From assembly GCA_027073945.1 (NCBI GenBank), contig JALTEL010000661.1, positions 1 to 39,024 of the forward strand: a stretch of 39,024 bases of DNA, given 5' to 3'. The first letter of the stretch is position 1, and every line of letters begins with the position of its first letter. A program made the position numbers and the translations under genes. Source of the stretch: Caldifarciminota bacterium. Lineage in GTDB: Bacteria > WOR-3 > Hydrothermia > UBA1063 > CAJXJZ01. Positions 15,957 to 24,718 of this stretch are shown one piece after another. A model generated the notes under the pieces. That model did no database searches. It saw nothing but the letters and a program-made list of their open reading frames with translations, and was not told where the DNA came from.

Positions 15957-18065
15957 TTGTTTTCTCTATTTGATAGGATTGAGCAAAGAACTCAAAGGAT
16001 ACCTCTATTTTATTTGCTTATCTTTTCTTATCTGTTCTCTGTTTTTAGAGATTTCCTTGAATCTGTTATAGAAGAAGCTTCGGCGGTTGGTTTCCATGTA
16101 AATGAATACGCTTCATTTTTAAATTATTTCATCCATTTCCCATTGTTTTACCATGCCACCTATCTCATGTTGACCATTTTTATTGTATGGTTTACAGGTA
16201 TGGAGGTAAAAAGAGCACTGAAGTTTGTGCTGTTTTTCTCGTTCTGGATATTGATATGTCCCTTGGTTGACCTTGTATTAGGCGGACACTTTGATCTGAA
16301 TTATATTATGGATGTTCATATGATTCCAGCTGCTCTTGTAAACTCCTTCAATATATTCCAGCACACGCGCGGTATAACTTACGGAATGAAGGTGGAGGGG
16401 CTTCTCGCAGTTCTGGGTCTGGGACTATTCGTTTATCATAAAAGTAAAAATATTTTAAAAGGCTTCCTTATGTTTTTGCTCTCCTATATTTTGATAATAG
16501 TAATCGGTGGAGCTATTCACGCAATTTTTGCCTTTATCACAGGTCACAGCACAAATTCCGTTTTCACGGGACCTGGTATAATAGAAACTCCTACTGGAAG
16601 ATATGCAATGCTCTTGCTGTTTATACTTGTTGTTTTCTGGTTTTATCTGTTCTTTCTGTATTCAAAATCAAAGTTTTTTGAGTTTATCAAAGGTATAAGA
16701 TGGAAGAGATATATATTCTATGCGACTTTGCTTCTCTGGGGCATATTCCTGGGTATCAGACTTCTTTCTTTTGCATATCCGTATTTGTTTCAGAATCCCA
16801 TGGACATGATCAGTATAATGTCTTTGCTGTTTTATCTCTTTTTTGGTATGGGGTTTGCTGTGATGCTAAATGATTATTTTGACAGAAAAGGAGATGAGGC
16901 TTCAAAATTCTATACACCGATTGTAAGGGGTGTGTTCACCAAAAGTGAGATATTTTACATCATTATCATGTCATTTATTTTCTCGCTTTTGTTTGCATTT
17001 CTCAATAATTATGACACGGGTCTTATCGCTATAGTAACTTTATTTATATCCTTTTTGTACTCAACTCCACCCTACAGATTGAAAAAGTACTACCCCATCT
17101 CAATTTTTACAATAGCCGTTATAGCTCTGTTTCAGCTCAGTATAGGTTTTTCATTGCTGGCTAAACAGGACACATTTAATCTGTTACCGCATAAATTGTA
17201 CTGGCTTATACTTATACCATTCACACTTGCCTTTGGTACGAAAGACATAAAAGATGTAGAGGGAGACAGAATAACAGGTGTAAGTACATTATTTACAATC
17301 TTCGGGGTAAAAACCGGTAGAATTGTCAATGCTTTCCTCGTTCTTGCGGCATTTTTATCAATTCCACTGATTCTCGGCAGGAGTTTTTTGATTGTTTCAC
17401 TTATTGCAGGTCTTATTACATTTCTGCTGCTTCTTTTCCTTAAGAATCTGAAGAACGATACACCGTATATGTTAATATTGGTTGCATTTATGCTGTTCGT
17501 TGGCATAAAATATACAGGCATGGTAAAGCCTCCCGCTGATATGCGGACCCTGTTCGAAATAAGAGCGGAACAATATGAATGGAATAAAAACAGCTTGAGT
17601 GCAGAAAAGAGTTTGAACTCCTATATAAAAAGGCACAGAGACCTTTTTGCTTACTACCAGCTGGGTTTGTATGCATATGATAACGGTAATTTACCGCGTG
17701 CAGAATCGTATTTGTTTGAGTTTATCCAGGGCCCGGAAAGAGCGGGTACAAGAAGATATGTACAGCGAGCCTATGCTATCCTTGCAAAAATTGAATTCGA
17801 GAAGGGAAATATCACAGAGGCATGGAGGCTTATTTTTGATGCTTTCGACAGGGGCTTCCGCTCAACAGAGTATTTTACCATTCTGGGAAATATCTATATG
17901 GTAATGGAAGATTTTTCCAGGGGACTTTTGTTTTATAAAAGTGCTTTTTACCTTTCACCATCTTCCAGGCTGGCATTTTTAATAGCTGAGGCATATAAAA
18001 ACATAGGGAATCCTGATAGTGCCGCATACTACTATAATTATGCCCGTAAAATATCTGTGAAGTAG
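15957..18065 (+). CDS. UbiA-family membrane prenyltransferase with N-terminal membrane domain and C-terminal TPRs, 702 aa
   Basis: The centre (about 265-525) is a UbiA-superfamily intramembrane prenyltransferase. Both Mg-binding aspartate motifs are intact: N305-D-Y-F-D309-R-K-G-D313 and D430-I-K-D433-V-E-G-D437. UbiA enzymes move polyprenyl groups from polyprenyl diphosphate to aromatic or other acceptors in the membrane. Ahead of it lies a 260-residue multi-helix domain I do not recognise. Behind it are about three TPR-like units (LFAYYQLGLYAYDNGNLPRA; EYFTILGNIYMVMEDFSRGL). At 702 aa it is more than twice the usual UbiA length. The start is TTG 15957, the only start-like codon near a weak AAGGA; this start is uncertain. 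It follows the sensor-like gene by 5 bases and ends the tad operon. Confidence 0.75.
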   Translation: MFSLFDRIEQRTQRIPLFYLLIFSYLFSVFRDFLESVIEEASAVGFHVNEYASFLNYFIHFPLFYHATYLMLTIFIVWFTGMEVKRALKFVLFFSFWILICPLVDLVLGGHFDLNYIMDVHMIPAALVNSFNIFQHTRGITYGMKVEGLLAVLGLGLFVYHKSKNILKGFLMFLLSYILIIVIGGAIHAIFAFITGHSTNSVFTGPGIIETPTGRYAMLLLFILVVFWFYLFFLYSKSKFFEFIKGIRWKRYIFYATLLLWGIFLGIRLLSFAYPYLFQNPMDMISIMSLLFYLFFGMGFAVMLNDYFDRKGDEASKFYTPIVRGVFTKSEIFYIIIMSFIFSLLFAFLNNYDTGLIAIVTLFISFLYSTPPYRLKKYYPISIFTIAVIALFQLSIGFSLLAKQDTFNLLPHKLYWLILIPFTLAFGTKDIKDVEGDRITGVSTLFTIFGVKTGRIVNAFLVLAAFLSIPLILGRSFLIVSLIAGLITFLLLLFLKNLKNDTPYMLILVAFMLFVGIKYTGMVKPPADMRTLFEIRAEQYEWNKNSLSAEKSLNSYIKRHRDLFAYYQLGLYAYDNGNLPRAESYLFEFIQGPERAGTRRYVQRAYAILAKIEFEKGNITEAWRLIFDAFDRGFRSTEYFTILGNIYMVMEDFSRGLLFYKSAFYLSPSSRLAFLIAEAYKNIGNPDSAAYYYNYARKISVK

Positions 18066-18066
18066 T

Positions 18067-18483
18067 TTAATCACCGTTTATCTGAATAACGACGCGCCTG
18101 TTTCTCTTTCTGTTGTCAAAATCTATAACCACTATCTGCTGCCATGTGCCAAGTATAAGCTTTTTGTCTTTAAAAGGGACGCAGAGAGAAGCCTTTTGAA
18201 CTGATGCTCTGAGATGTGAAAATCCGTTTCCATCATGCCAGGTATCATTGTGATGGTAATAAGTATTATCAGGTATAATTTTCTGCATAAACTCTTTGTA
18301 ATCCTTTATATTCCCGCGCTCGAATTCCGTTGTTGTCACAGACGCTGTTGCACCGGGAATGAATATAAGGACACTGCCCTCATTAGTTTCATTTTGCACA
18401 ACCAATTGTCGGACTTTTTCCGTAATGTCTATAATGTCACAAAAACCATTTGTTTTCAATGTAATTTCAAAAGTTTTCACCAT
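18067..18483 (-). CDS. yjbQ: YjbQ/UPF0047 family protein, 138 aa
   Basis: Small conserved cytoplasmic protein; E. coli YjbQ is reported to have weak thiamine-phosphate-synthase activity, but the physiological role of the family is not settled. Family motifs are clear: the PGATASVTTTEFE segment, YYHHNDTWHDGNGFSHLRAS (near 76-95) and LGTWQQIVVIDFD. Length is standard. Start ATG at 18483 follows AGGAGG; an earlier in-frame ATG would lie inside the glycosyltransferase gene. Its first bases overlap the end of that gene, so it is the last gene of the glycosyltransferase operon. It converges with the UbiA-like gene, with one base between the two stops and no terminator visible. Confidence 0.92.
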   Translation of the reverse strand: MVKTFEITLKTNGFCDIIDITEKVRQLVVQNETNEGSVLIFIPGATASVTTTEFERGNIKDYKEFMQKIIPDNTYYHHNDTWHDGNGFSHLRASVQKASLCVPFKDKKLILGTWQQIVVIDFDNRKRNRRVVIQINGD

Positions 18484-19228
18484 TTTCTTTCCTCCTGTGT
18501 AATTCATATAAAAAGGAATACTTCTCAATGGTATACTTTAAATAGAATAGTGAAAAAATAAGACCGCGCATGCCTTCCATCCAGCATCCCTTTACAACGA
18601 AATGCTGGAGAAAATTCAGAAAGGGTCTTATAATAACATCAATAGCACTGAATTTTCGTCCTTTTTTGTAATGCTGCACAGCCATAAGCCATGCATAATT
18701 TGTATTTTTCACATATTGGTCTTTAAGAGATTCAAACGGAATGTGTATGATATGATGCTTGAGTTTGCCAACCATGCCATCCACTTGGATTTTCTCATGA
18801 ACCATGCCATTCCATCTGCCCTTTCCTTTTCTGACAAGTCGCACAATATAATCAGGACTCCAGCATTTCAGCCATTTACCCAGATATATATTTTTTCTTG
18901 GTATTAAAAAACCATCTTCAGCCGGGTTGGCATTAATGATTTTTTCGATTTCACTGACCAATTCAGGACTTGCGCACTCATCAGCATCAAGAGATAATAT
19001 CCAGTCTCCTTGCGCGACTTCCATAGCAAAATTTTTCTGGGATGCATAGCCTTTAAATTCTCTCTCATGCACAATTGCTCCATTTGATTTTGCTATCTCC
19101 ACGGTTTTGTCGTTTGAGCGTGAATCTACGACTATTATCTCATCAGCGAGCTCTTTCACACTACTTATGCATGATTGAATGTATTTCTCTTCATTATAAG
19201 TGATGATAACAACGGATAGTTTTGTCAT
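18467..19228 (-). CDS. GT2-family glycosyltransferase, LPS-core (WaaE-like) type, 253 aa
   Basis: GT-A fold glycosyltransferase: N-terminal KLSVVIITYNEE nucleotide-binding strand, VDSRSNDKT, and the DXD motif D81-A-D83 (ILSLDADE). GYASQKNFAM and the RLVRKGKGRWNGMVHEKI segment are typical of the WaaE/KdtX-like group that adds glucose or heptose to lipopolysaccharide core or related glycans. A hydrophobic segment near the C-terminus (MRGLIFSLFYLKYTI) suggests membrane association. The start overlaps the stop of the upstream membrane GT gene at ATGA, and its end overlaps yjbQ. It acts at the cytoplasmic face of the inner membrane; acceptor unknown. Confidence 0.88.
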   Translation of the reverse strand: MTKLSVVIITYNEEKYIQSCISSVKELADEIIVVDSRSNDKTVEIAKSNGAIVHEREFKGYASQKNFAMEVAQGDWILSLDADECASPELVSEIEKIINANPAEDGFLIPRKNIYLGKWLKCWSPDYIVRLVRKGKGRWNGMVHEKIQVDGMVGKLKHHIIHIPFESLKDQYVKNTNYAWLMAVQHYKKGRKFSAIDVIIRPFLNFLQHFVVKGCWMEGMRGLIFSLFYLKYTIEKYSFLYELHRRKENGENF

Positions 19229-20604
19229 TGTCCTTTAATATAAAGCTCAAAGTGTGGAATATCAACAGGTCGTATTTTATCATTTATGCCATGGAGTTTC
19301 CTTATGTTTACCCAGGCGGAATCCAGTACGATATAATTTATATTATGGGATGCTGCAAATTTGTATAATTCTTTTGCGTTCATATTTCTATTATTCAGAT
19401 AGTCAACGAGATACAGAGATGTTATTCTGTAATGTTCTATTTCATTGAATACCAAATAAACGGGTCCTATTATCCAGGAGCCAAATCCAATCTTGTTCTC
19501 AATGGCCCCACTGAGTTGTGCGGTGTTCTCTTTGCTCGCTGCGTCATCAATATCAAACACTATACTGCTTACTAAGAATACAGCAAGGAAAAATGTAAAG
19601 ATATAAGACAGATAGTTTTTCTTTAAATAGGTGAATGTCTCGGCAATGTGGATGGCAAAGAAAGGGAAAAGGGGCACTGCATATTTAATTGACCACTTCC
19701 AGGGTGATATTGAGCCCAAAAAGAATATAAGTGACAGCACGTATATATAAAAATGCGGGCATTTGCGAAATCTGTCCCGTATTTCAACAAGCAGTGAGCT
19801 TATAAAAAGCAAACTCGTGAATATTATTTCAGGCTTTCTGAACAATCTTTTGTGTTCATTCAACAAGTTTAAAAACGGATTTAATGCATGCTGGCCTGCG
19901 CTGTTTATTATGTCCCCGTTTGAAAACTGCAGAATAAACAACTGGTAATGCTTCGCAATATCAACAACAAGGGGAAATATACCCGCTACAAAACCGATGA
20001 AGAACAGCAGAAGAAGTGTCCATTTTTTGTAAACAGATAATAAAAATAAGGCAGAAAATAGAAATATGAGGCCGTTAAGGTGCGATAGCGTGGCCAAACC
20101 TGCCATGATACCGGAGATTACAGCGAATCTGTTTTCTTTTTCTAATATGGCGTTTTCCAGAAACACAAAGGATAAAAACCCGAAAAATGCAAGATAAGCT
20201 TCTGGCCTGAAAATCTTTGAGAATTTGAAAAACAGGGGCATAAGCAGCAATAGAATAGCGCTGCTTATGGAGTATTTAGTCGCCATAATAGCAAGGAGTA
20301 TGACGGATAGTATGATTGAGCAAAATCTCAGCGTGAATAGATGGAATCCTGCGATTTTTGTCACAGCTGCCCCGGCGTAAACGGGCAAATGGTGGTAAAA
20401 GACCACTCTTTCCTGTTGCTTATTGAGCCCGTAAAACAGGTTTGAATGGGGATACCCGTCTCTGGCCATAAAATAACTCTGCTCCCCCATCCAGGCTTCG
20501 TCTATATGCACGGCATGCAGATAAATTGAGTAAAAATAGAATAATATTGCAGGTAAGAACAAGTACAGTGAGATGGATTCTACCCGTTTCTTTTTAATAC
20601 CCAT
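19225..20604 (-). CDS. GT39/PMT-like polytopic glycosyltransferase, 459 aa
   Basis: A GT-C membrane glycosyltransferase candidate. After the first helix comes an extracytoplasmic loop with HIDEAWMGEQSYFMARDGYP. The Asp-Glu pair directly after helix 1 is the catalytic-base motif of the dolichyl-phosphate-mannose mannosyltransferase/ArnT group. About ten hydrophobic helices follow, then a short soluble C-terminal domain (YIVLDSAWVNIRKLHG). Such enzymes use polyprenyl-phosphate sugars. The 25-bp overlap with the upstream DUF2079 gene and ATGA overlap downstream make this a coupled envelope-glycan operon. Confidence 0.75.
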   Translation of the reverse strand: MGIKKKRVESISLYLFLPAILFYFYSIYLHAVHIDEAWMGEQSYFMARDGYPHSNLFYGLNKQQERVVFYHHLPVYAGAAVTKIAGFHLFTLRFCSIILSVILLAIMATKYSISSAILLLLMPLFFKFSKIFRPEAYLAFFGFLSFVFLENAILEKENRFAVISGIMAGLATLSHLNGLIFLFSALFLLSVYKKWTLLLLFFIGFVAGIFPLVVDIAKHYQLFILQFSNGDIINSAGQHALNPFLNLLNEHKRLFRKPEIIFTSLLFISSLLVEIRDRFRKCPHFYIYVLSLIFFLGSISPWKWSIKYAVPLFPFFAIHIAETFTYLKKNYLSYIFTFFLAVFLVSSIVFDIDDAASKENTAQLSGAIENKIGFGSWIIGPVYLVFNEIEHYRITSLYLVDYLNNRNMNAKELYKFAASHNINYIVLDSAWVNIRKLHGINDKIRPVDIPHFELYIKGQ

Positions 20605-22154
20605 ATACTACTCTTGTGAAAGGTTGTACTGAAACTGGTGTCACTCAAAATTGTTTGGAATAGGCTCATGAATATCTGCTTTTTTTTGGGTAATTTGTAG
20701 AGAAATATGTCCTGTGTGGTGTCTATTACAACGTATTCGCATGAAGCATAGTCTGAAAGTAATCTGGCATCATTTTTTACGATTAGATTGGGGATGAAAT
20801 TGTTATTGGCAGCTACAGCTACATCTTGAGGTATATCGGATATCGCTTTACGTATGGTTTTTAATCTTCCGAAATTGTTAAACCCCAGATATCCGGGGAC
20901 ATTATTCCATGCAAAATAGAATACACAAATCAGACTTACTGTCAACATCCATCCTGACTTTATTTTTTTCATTCCATAGTAAAACCCGAATAACATCCCG
21001 GGAATTATAAATGTGGCATATTGAGTTGCAAAGTTGTACTGATTTTTGTAAGATGATAAAATGTGCAGCAATAGAGGGGGCAGAGAGGCAAAGGATTCAA
21101 TCGGTGCAAGTAAAGGCGCAAAACCAAAAGAGGCAAAAAGTGTAGTAAGGCTCTTCAATCTTTCGGGTCTTATAAGTTCCTGTATAAAAATTCCTGGCCT
21201 TGCAATTATTCCCTGTATGGTCCCGTGGGAGGCAGCAGATAAGTAATTGTATCTTGAGAAAAGAAGCGTATTCACAACAAGGCCGCTGTAATGGGGTATA
21301 ATGTGGAATACTGCAAAATATGCATAAACAAGTGATAGAATTATCATAAGACTACCCTGTATATATTTTTTCCTGAAAAGCATATAAAATCCCGCTCCGA
21401 CCGAGAAAAGTGCAGCGTCTTCTTTAAATAGCATAATGAATATCAGTAATACAGCGGAAAGCAGTATCTTGTCTTTTTTTATGAGATACAGGGATAATAA
21501 TGCAAACGGAAGGCTCATGGCTTCGGGGTGAAAGTCAAACATATGCAGACCCTGTATATACTGTGACATAAAAAACAGGGAAAGTACGGGTACAAAATAC
21601 TCTTCATTATCTGCCATTAAATACAGTACGGGTATGGTTGCAGTAATAGCGGCTGTTTGCAGAAAAAGGAGTGTAACAGGGCTTTTGTGAATGTAGTAAA
21701 AAGGATAAAGCAAATATAGTATTGGGGAGAAATGTCCGGAAAATCCATGCGTACTGTTTATGCTGTCCCATAACCCCTTACCAGATGTTAGATTTTTCAT
21801 TATGCCTGTGAAGATCCCAAGGTCGAATCCATATGTATTGAAGGTATAGTATTGTATTAATTTCAGTGAAAAAAATATGGAAAAATATGAAAGTGTTATG
21901 TAGAAAAGTTTTTTTGTGCCTATGTGCAACGATTTAAGACCATTTAATATAATAAGACCTGCAATAATCAGATATAAGGAACGGAATACTGGGCGCACAG
22001 GGTCGCCTAATTTATATTTTATAAAAAGGATTTGCCCGCTTATTCCTTTTGTTTTTGAAAATATGAAAATTGAGATAGATAATACTATTCCAGTCACACC
22101 TGCCAATACAAGTATTATGGCCAGCAGTTTGTCCGTTCTCTTTGTTATTCGCAT
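20580..22154 (-). CDS. DUF2079 polytopic membrane protein (GT-C-like), 524 aa
   Basis: Membrane protein of the DUF2079 family, thought to be related to GT-C glycosyltransferases but without proven activity. Characteristic signs: GFDLGIFTGIMKNLTSGKGL in the first large loop, the HFSPILYLLYPFY segment, and MFDFHPEAMSLPFALLSLYL, with a dozen predicted helices and a small C-terminal soluble region. First gene of the minus-strand operon. A TATAAT box lies only 12 bases before the ATG and no Shine-Dalgarno is present, so the message is probably leaderless. Confidence 0.78.
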   Translation of the reverse strand: MRITKRTDKLLAIILVLAGVTGIVLSISIFIFSKTKGISGQILFIKYKLGDPVRPVFRSLYLIIAGLIILNGLKSLHIGTKKLFYITLSYFSIFFSLKLIQYYTFNTYGFDLGIFTGIMKNLTSGKGLWDSINSTHGFSGHFSPILYLLYPFYYIHKSPVTLLFLQTAAITATIPVLYLMADNEEYFVPVLSLFFMSQYIQGLHMFDFHPEAMSLPFALLSLYLIKKDKILLSAVLLIFIMLFKEDAALFSVGAGFYMLFRKKYIQGSLMIILSLVYAYFAVFHIIPHYSGLVVNTLLFSRYNYLSAASHGTIQGIIARPGIFIQELIRPERLKSLTTLFASFGFAPLLAPIESFASLPPLLLHILSSYKNQYNFATQYATFIIPGMLFGFYYGMKKIKSGWMLTVSLICVFYFAWNNVPGYLGFNNFGRLKTIRKAISDIPQDVAVAANNNFIPNLIVKNDARLLSDYASCEYVVIDTTQDIFLYKLPKKKQIFMSLFQTILSDTSFSTTFHKSSIWVLKRNG

Positions 22155-22166
22155 AAATCATGCATT

Positions 22167-22194
22167 ATTATAATGGCTTTCGTACAAACTTCAA
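22167..22194 (-). promoter_or_regulatory. Promoter of the DUF2079/glycosyltransferase operon
   Basis: Reading the minus strand, TTGAAG (22194-22189), 16-bp spacer, TATAAT (22172-22167). The start codon at 22154 is about 6 nt after the expected +1. Confidence 0.65.
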
Positions 22195-22255
22195 ATTAAA
22201 CCTGCCTTACGAGTACGGAATTTGTCAGAACTGTTAATCCAATTGGTATTTTTGC

Positions 22256-22284
22256 TTGATTGTACGATACAAACGATTTAACAT
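22256..22284 (+). promoter_or_regulatory. Possible promoter of the nrnA-psd-pssA operon
   Basis: TTGATT (22256-22261), 17-bp spacer, TAACAT (22279-22284), ending 9 bases before the ATG at 22294. The match is imperfect; it would also give a leaderless transcript, in line with the absence of a ribosome site. Confidence 0.4.
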
Positions 22285-22293
22285 TAACTCCTT

Positions 22294-23250
22294 ATGAGAT
22301 ATAGAAAACTTGTTAACAGACTCAAGGCAGAAGAGGGGAGGATATGTCTTGTGAGTCATGAACACCCAGACGGCGACGCAGTGGGCAGTCTAATTGGTTT
22401 TTATTCGTTTTTGAAAAATGCTGGTAAAAATGTCGTTCCAGTTTTAAAAGATGATATCCCATATTTCCTCGATTATCTGGAAGATTGGGAGGATGTGCAG
22501 CAGGAATTGCCTTCTGAGTTCGATTTATGTATATTGCTTGATGCCAGTGATTTCAGCAGGACTGGCTTTGCCCGTAATTTTGAGTCCCCGATTATTAGAA
22601 TCGACCATCACAAGACAGGTGAGTCTTACAGTGAATTTGATATTGTCGAAGAAAAAGCTCCTGCAGTTGGCTCCTTGATACTTAAATTGATAAAAAAATG
22701 GGATGAGTCAATGCTCTCTCAGGATATAGGAAGAGCTTTATTTACCGCCATTCTGACTGATACGGTTTCATTTACCCATGCCAATTCATTGAAATGGGCA
22801 TTTGAAGATGCCGCTTACCTGACTGCGAAAAATATAAAGGTGAATGATATTGGAAGCCTTGTATATGAAAGGAAGAGAAAGGTTTTTTATGATTTTCTTG
22901 AAAGGGCGCTTGCTTCGCTGGATTTTGCCTTTGAGGGCCGTATTGCCTATACTGTACTGGAAAAGAAGGATTTTGAGGACATAGGGGGCGATTTCTCGGA
23001 TACAGAAGGTATTGTACGCTACCCTATATCCATAATCGGAGTGGAGGCCGGGTTTAGTTTTATGGAAAAGGATTATGGCAGCTGGAGGATAAGCGCAAGG
23101 GGCAAGGGAAAGTTTGATCTTGCAAGTTTGTGCGAGGAATTCGGCGGAGGAGGCCATAAAAATGCAGCAGGATGCGCATTAAGAGGGAAAAGGGATGAGG
23201 TTATTGGAATTTTCATGAGCACATTGTCAAAATACATGAAAGGTACATAA
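22294..23250 (+). CDS. nrnA: DHH/DHHA1 phosphoesterase, NrnA-like oligoribonuclease/pAp phosphatase, 318 aa
   Basis: NrnA-type enzymes degrade nanoRNAs or cyclic-dinucleotide breakdown products (pGpG, pApA) and dephosphorylate 3'-phosphoadenosine phosphate. Motifs: H22-E-H24-P-D26-G-D28 (motif I), D83 in ILLDASD (motif II), DHH at 104-106, a further Asp in FTAILTDTVSF, and the DHHA1-domain signature FGGGGHKNAAG near 283-293. Length fits the family. No Shine-Dalgarno site precedes the ATG. The start of the next gene follows the stop directly, so it leads a five-gene operon of phospholipid genes. A link to cyclic-di-AMP turnover is family knowledge, not shown here. Confidence 0.88.
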   Translation: MRYRKLVNRLKAEEGRICLVSHEHPDGDAVGSLIGFYSFLKNAGKNVVPVLKDDIPYFLDYLEDWEDVQQELPSEFDLCILLDASDFSRTGFARNFESPIIRIDHHKTGESYSEFDIVEEKAPAVGSLILKLIKKWDESMLSQDIGRALFTAILTDTVSFTHANSLKWAFEDAAYLTAKNIKVNDIGSLVYERKRKVFYDFLERALASLDFAFEGRIAYTVLEKKDFEDIGGDFSDTEGIVRYPISIIGVEAGFSFMEKDYGSWRISARGKGKFDLASLCEEFGGGGHKNAAGCALRGKRDEVIGIFMSTLSKYMKGT

Positions 23251-23508
23251 ATGGGCATAGTTATCTTGAAAATCAAGCCGAATTCAAAAAAACAGGCAGT
23301 AGGATTTAAAAAAGACATGATACAGATATATATAAAATCACCTGCTCGACAGGGTAAGGCAAATGCAGAACTTTTGAAATTCATGCACAAAATACTTAAA
23401 GTTCCTGAGAGTGAGATTAAAATAAAAAGAGGCCTGTCTTCCCGTATGAAAACCCTTGAAGTGGAATCACTGTCAAGGGAAGAGATAATCAACAAGCTGA
23501 AAGAATGA
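23251..23508 (+). CDS. yggU: DUF167/YggU family protein, 85 aa
   Basis: Small conserved protein of unknown function (UPF0235). The hallmark segment IKSPARQGKANAELLKFMHK and the flanking IKIKRGLSSRMKTLEV fit the family closely, as does the length. It starts immediately after the nrnA stop codon and overlaps the PAP2 gene at ATGA, so all three are coupled. Nothing in the sequence reveals its role. Confidence 0.88.
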   Translation: MGIVILKIKPNSKKQAVGFKKDMIQIYIKSPARQGKANAELLKFMHKILKVPESEIKIKRGLSSRMKTLEVESLSREEIINKLKE

Positions 23509-24044
23509 AGTTTTTGTTCCTGTACAGTGTGATTTTATTTCATCCAGATGTGCAGAGCACGAGATGGGTGCAGAATAGTTTGCATTGTACATTTTCGGAT
23601 GATTTTTTCGAAATGTGGACAATGAGTGCCAGCAAAAAAGCTGTGTTGTTAGGCTCTCTGGTTTATTTTGCAGCAGGAGATACATTTGCTTTCGGCAATC
23701 TCAAGTCCTCACTCATTGGCGGCGCAGCAGCCACTTTTGTTGTACAGGGCATAAAGTATGTAACCCAGAGAAGAAGACCTGACGGGTCTCTTGATAGGTG
23801 GAATTCTGCCTTTCCTTCGGGTCATGCAGCGCTTTCTTCTTTTGTTGCAGTGTACTATGGTGAAAAATACCCTGATATAAAGCCCTATGTATATATCTGG
23901 CCTGTCCTGGTTGGATTGTCCAGAATATATTTAAACAGGCACTGGACATCGGATGTTGTTGCAGGCATATTGATAGGTAGTATTGCAGGCGAATTCACGG
24001 CGAAGTATGACTCCCGTTTGAGAGGATTGCATATAATAAGATGA
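23505..24044 (+). CDS. PAP2-superfamily membrane phosphatase, 179 aa
   Basis: Acid-phosphatase-like lipid phosphatase (phosphatidic acid, phosphatidylglycerol-phosphate or undecaprenyl-diphosphate are usual substrates). The three signature motifs are complete: K84-x6-R91-P92 (KYVTQRRRP), P104-S-G-H107, and S139-R-x5-H146-x3-D150. The hydrophobic segments around them place the active site at the outer face of the inner membrane. Shorter than many PAP2 proteins at the N-terminus. Location directly before psd and pssA suggests a role in phospholipid metabolism. Overlaps psd at ATGA. Confidence 0.88.
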   Translation: MKFLFLYSVILFHPDVQSTRWVQNSLHCTFSDDFFEMWTMSASKKAVLLGSLVYFAAGDTFAFGNLKSSLIGGAAATFVVQGIKYVTQRRRPDGSLDRWNSAFPSGHAALSSFVAVYYGEKYPDIKPYVYIWPVLVGLSRIYLNRHWTSDVVAGILIGSIAGEFTAKYDSRLRGLHIIR

Positions 24045-24718
24045 TATTTCTTACTTTGTTTGGCATAAAAGAGATAATACTCGGTACATTGTTCAACGGT
24101 GTTTTGTTTTTGATAGTTTTGTACCTTACGCATAAGTTCAAGAGAAGAGGCATTAAATTTTTCACAGCTGTGCCGATTTTTCTGGAGTTATTTTTACTTT
24201 TCTTTTTCAGAGACCCTGTAAGACATATTAACTACGAAAACGGAGACATTCTATCTGCCTGCGATGGTTTTGTTACCGATATAGATACCGTTGCAGAGCC
24301 GTATTACCTGAAGACAAAGGCATTGAGAATCAGTGTCTTTATGACAATGTTTGATGTTCATCTAACCCGTAGCCCTGTGCCGGGGAAGGTCGCTTTCATA
24401 AAACACAATAACGGAGCGCATATAAATGCAGGAAGAGCCCAATCAGCGCAGGTCAATGAGAATAATGTCATAGGTATTAAAATGGATAATGGTATGCCTC
24501 TCACTCTCAAGCAAATAGCGGGAGTTATGGCGAGGAAGATTGTTTGCGCCGTGCATGATGGTGATGTACTCAAAGCCGGCGAGAAAATCGGTATGATAAA
24601 ATTCGGCTCGAGAACCGAGGTGTATATCCCGGACACCATACCTGTAGAGCTCTATGTAAGGGTCGGACAGCACGTGAAAGCGGGCAAGACGAAATTGGGA
24701 AGGTTCCTATGCCGATAA
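24041..24718 (+). CDS. psd: Phosphatidylserine decarboxylase, short form, 225 aa
   Basis: Converts phosphatidylserine to phosphatidylethanolamine. Two N-terminal membrane segments (about 8-28 and 37-55) anchor it, with FRDPVRHI just after them. Further family blocks are VFMTMFDVHLTRSPVPG and MARKIVCAVHDGDVLKAGEK. The self-cleavage site is G189-S190 in KFGSRTEVYIP, which yields the pyruvoyl cofactor on a small C-terminal subunit of about 36 residues. This is the short (archaeal-type) Psd also found in many bacteria. The last 10 bases overlap pssA, its partner enzyme. Confidence 0.94.
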   Translation: MIFLTLFGIKEIILGTLFNGVLFLIVLYLTHKFKRRGIKFFTAVPIFLELFLLFFFRDPVRHINYENGDILSACDGFVTDIDTVAEPYYLKTKALRISVFMTMFDVHLTRSPVPGKVAFIKHNNGAHINAGRAQSAQVNENNVIGIKMDNGMPLTLKQIAGVMARKIVCAVHDGDVLKAGEKIGMIKFGSRTEVYIPDTIPVELYVRVGQHVKAGKTKLGRFLCR

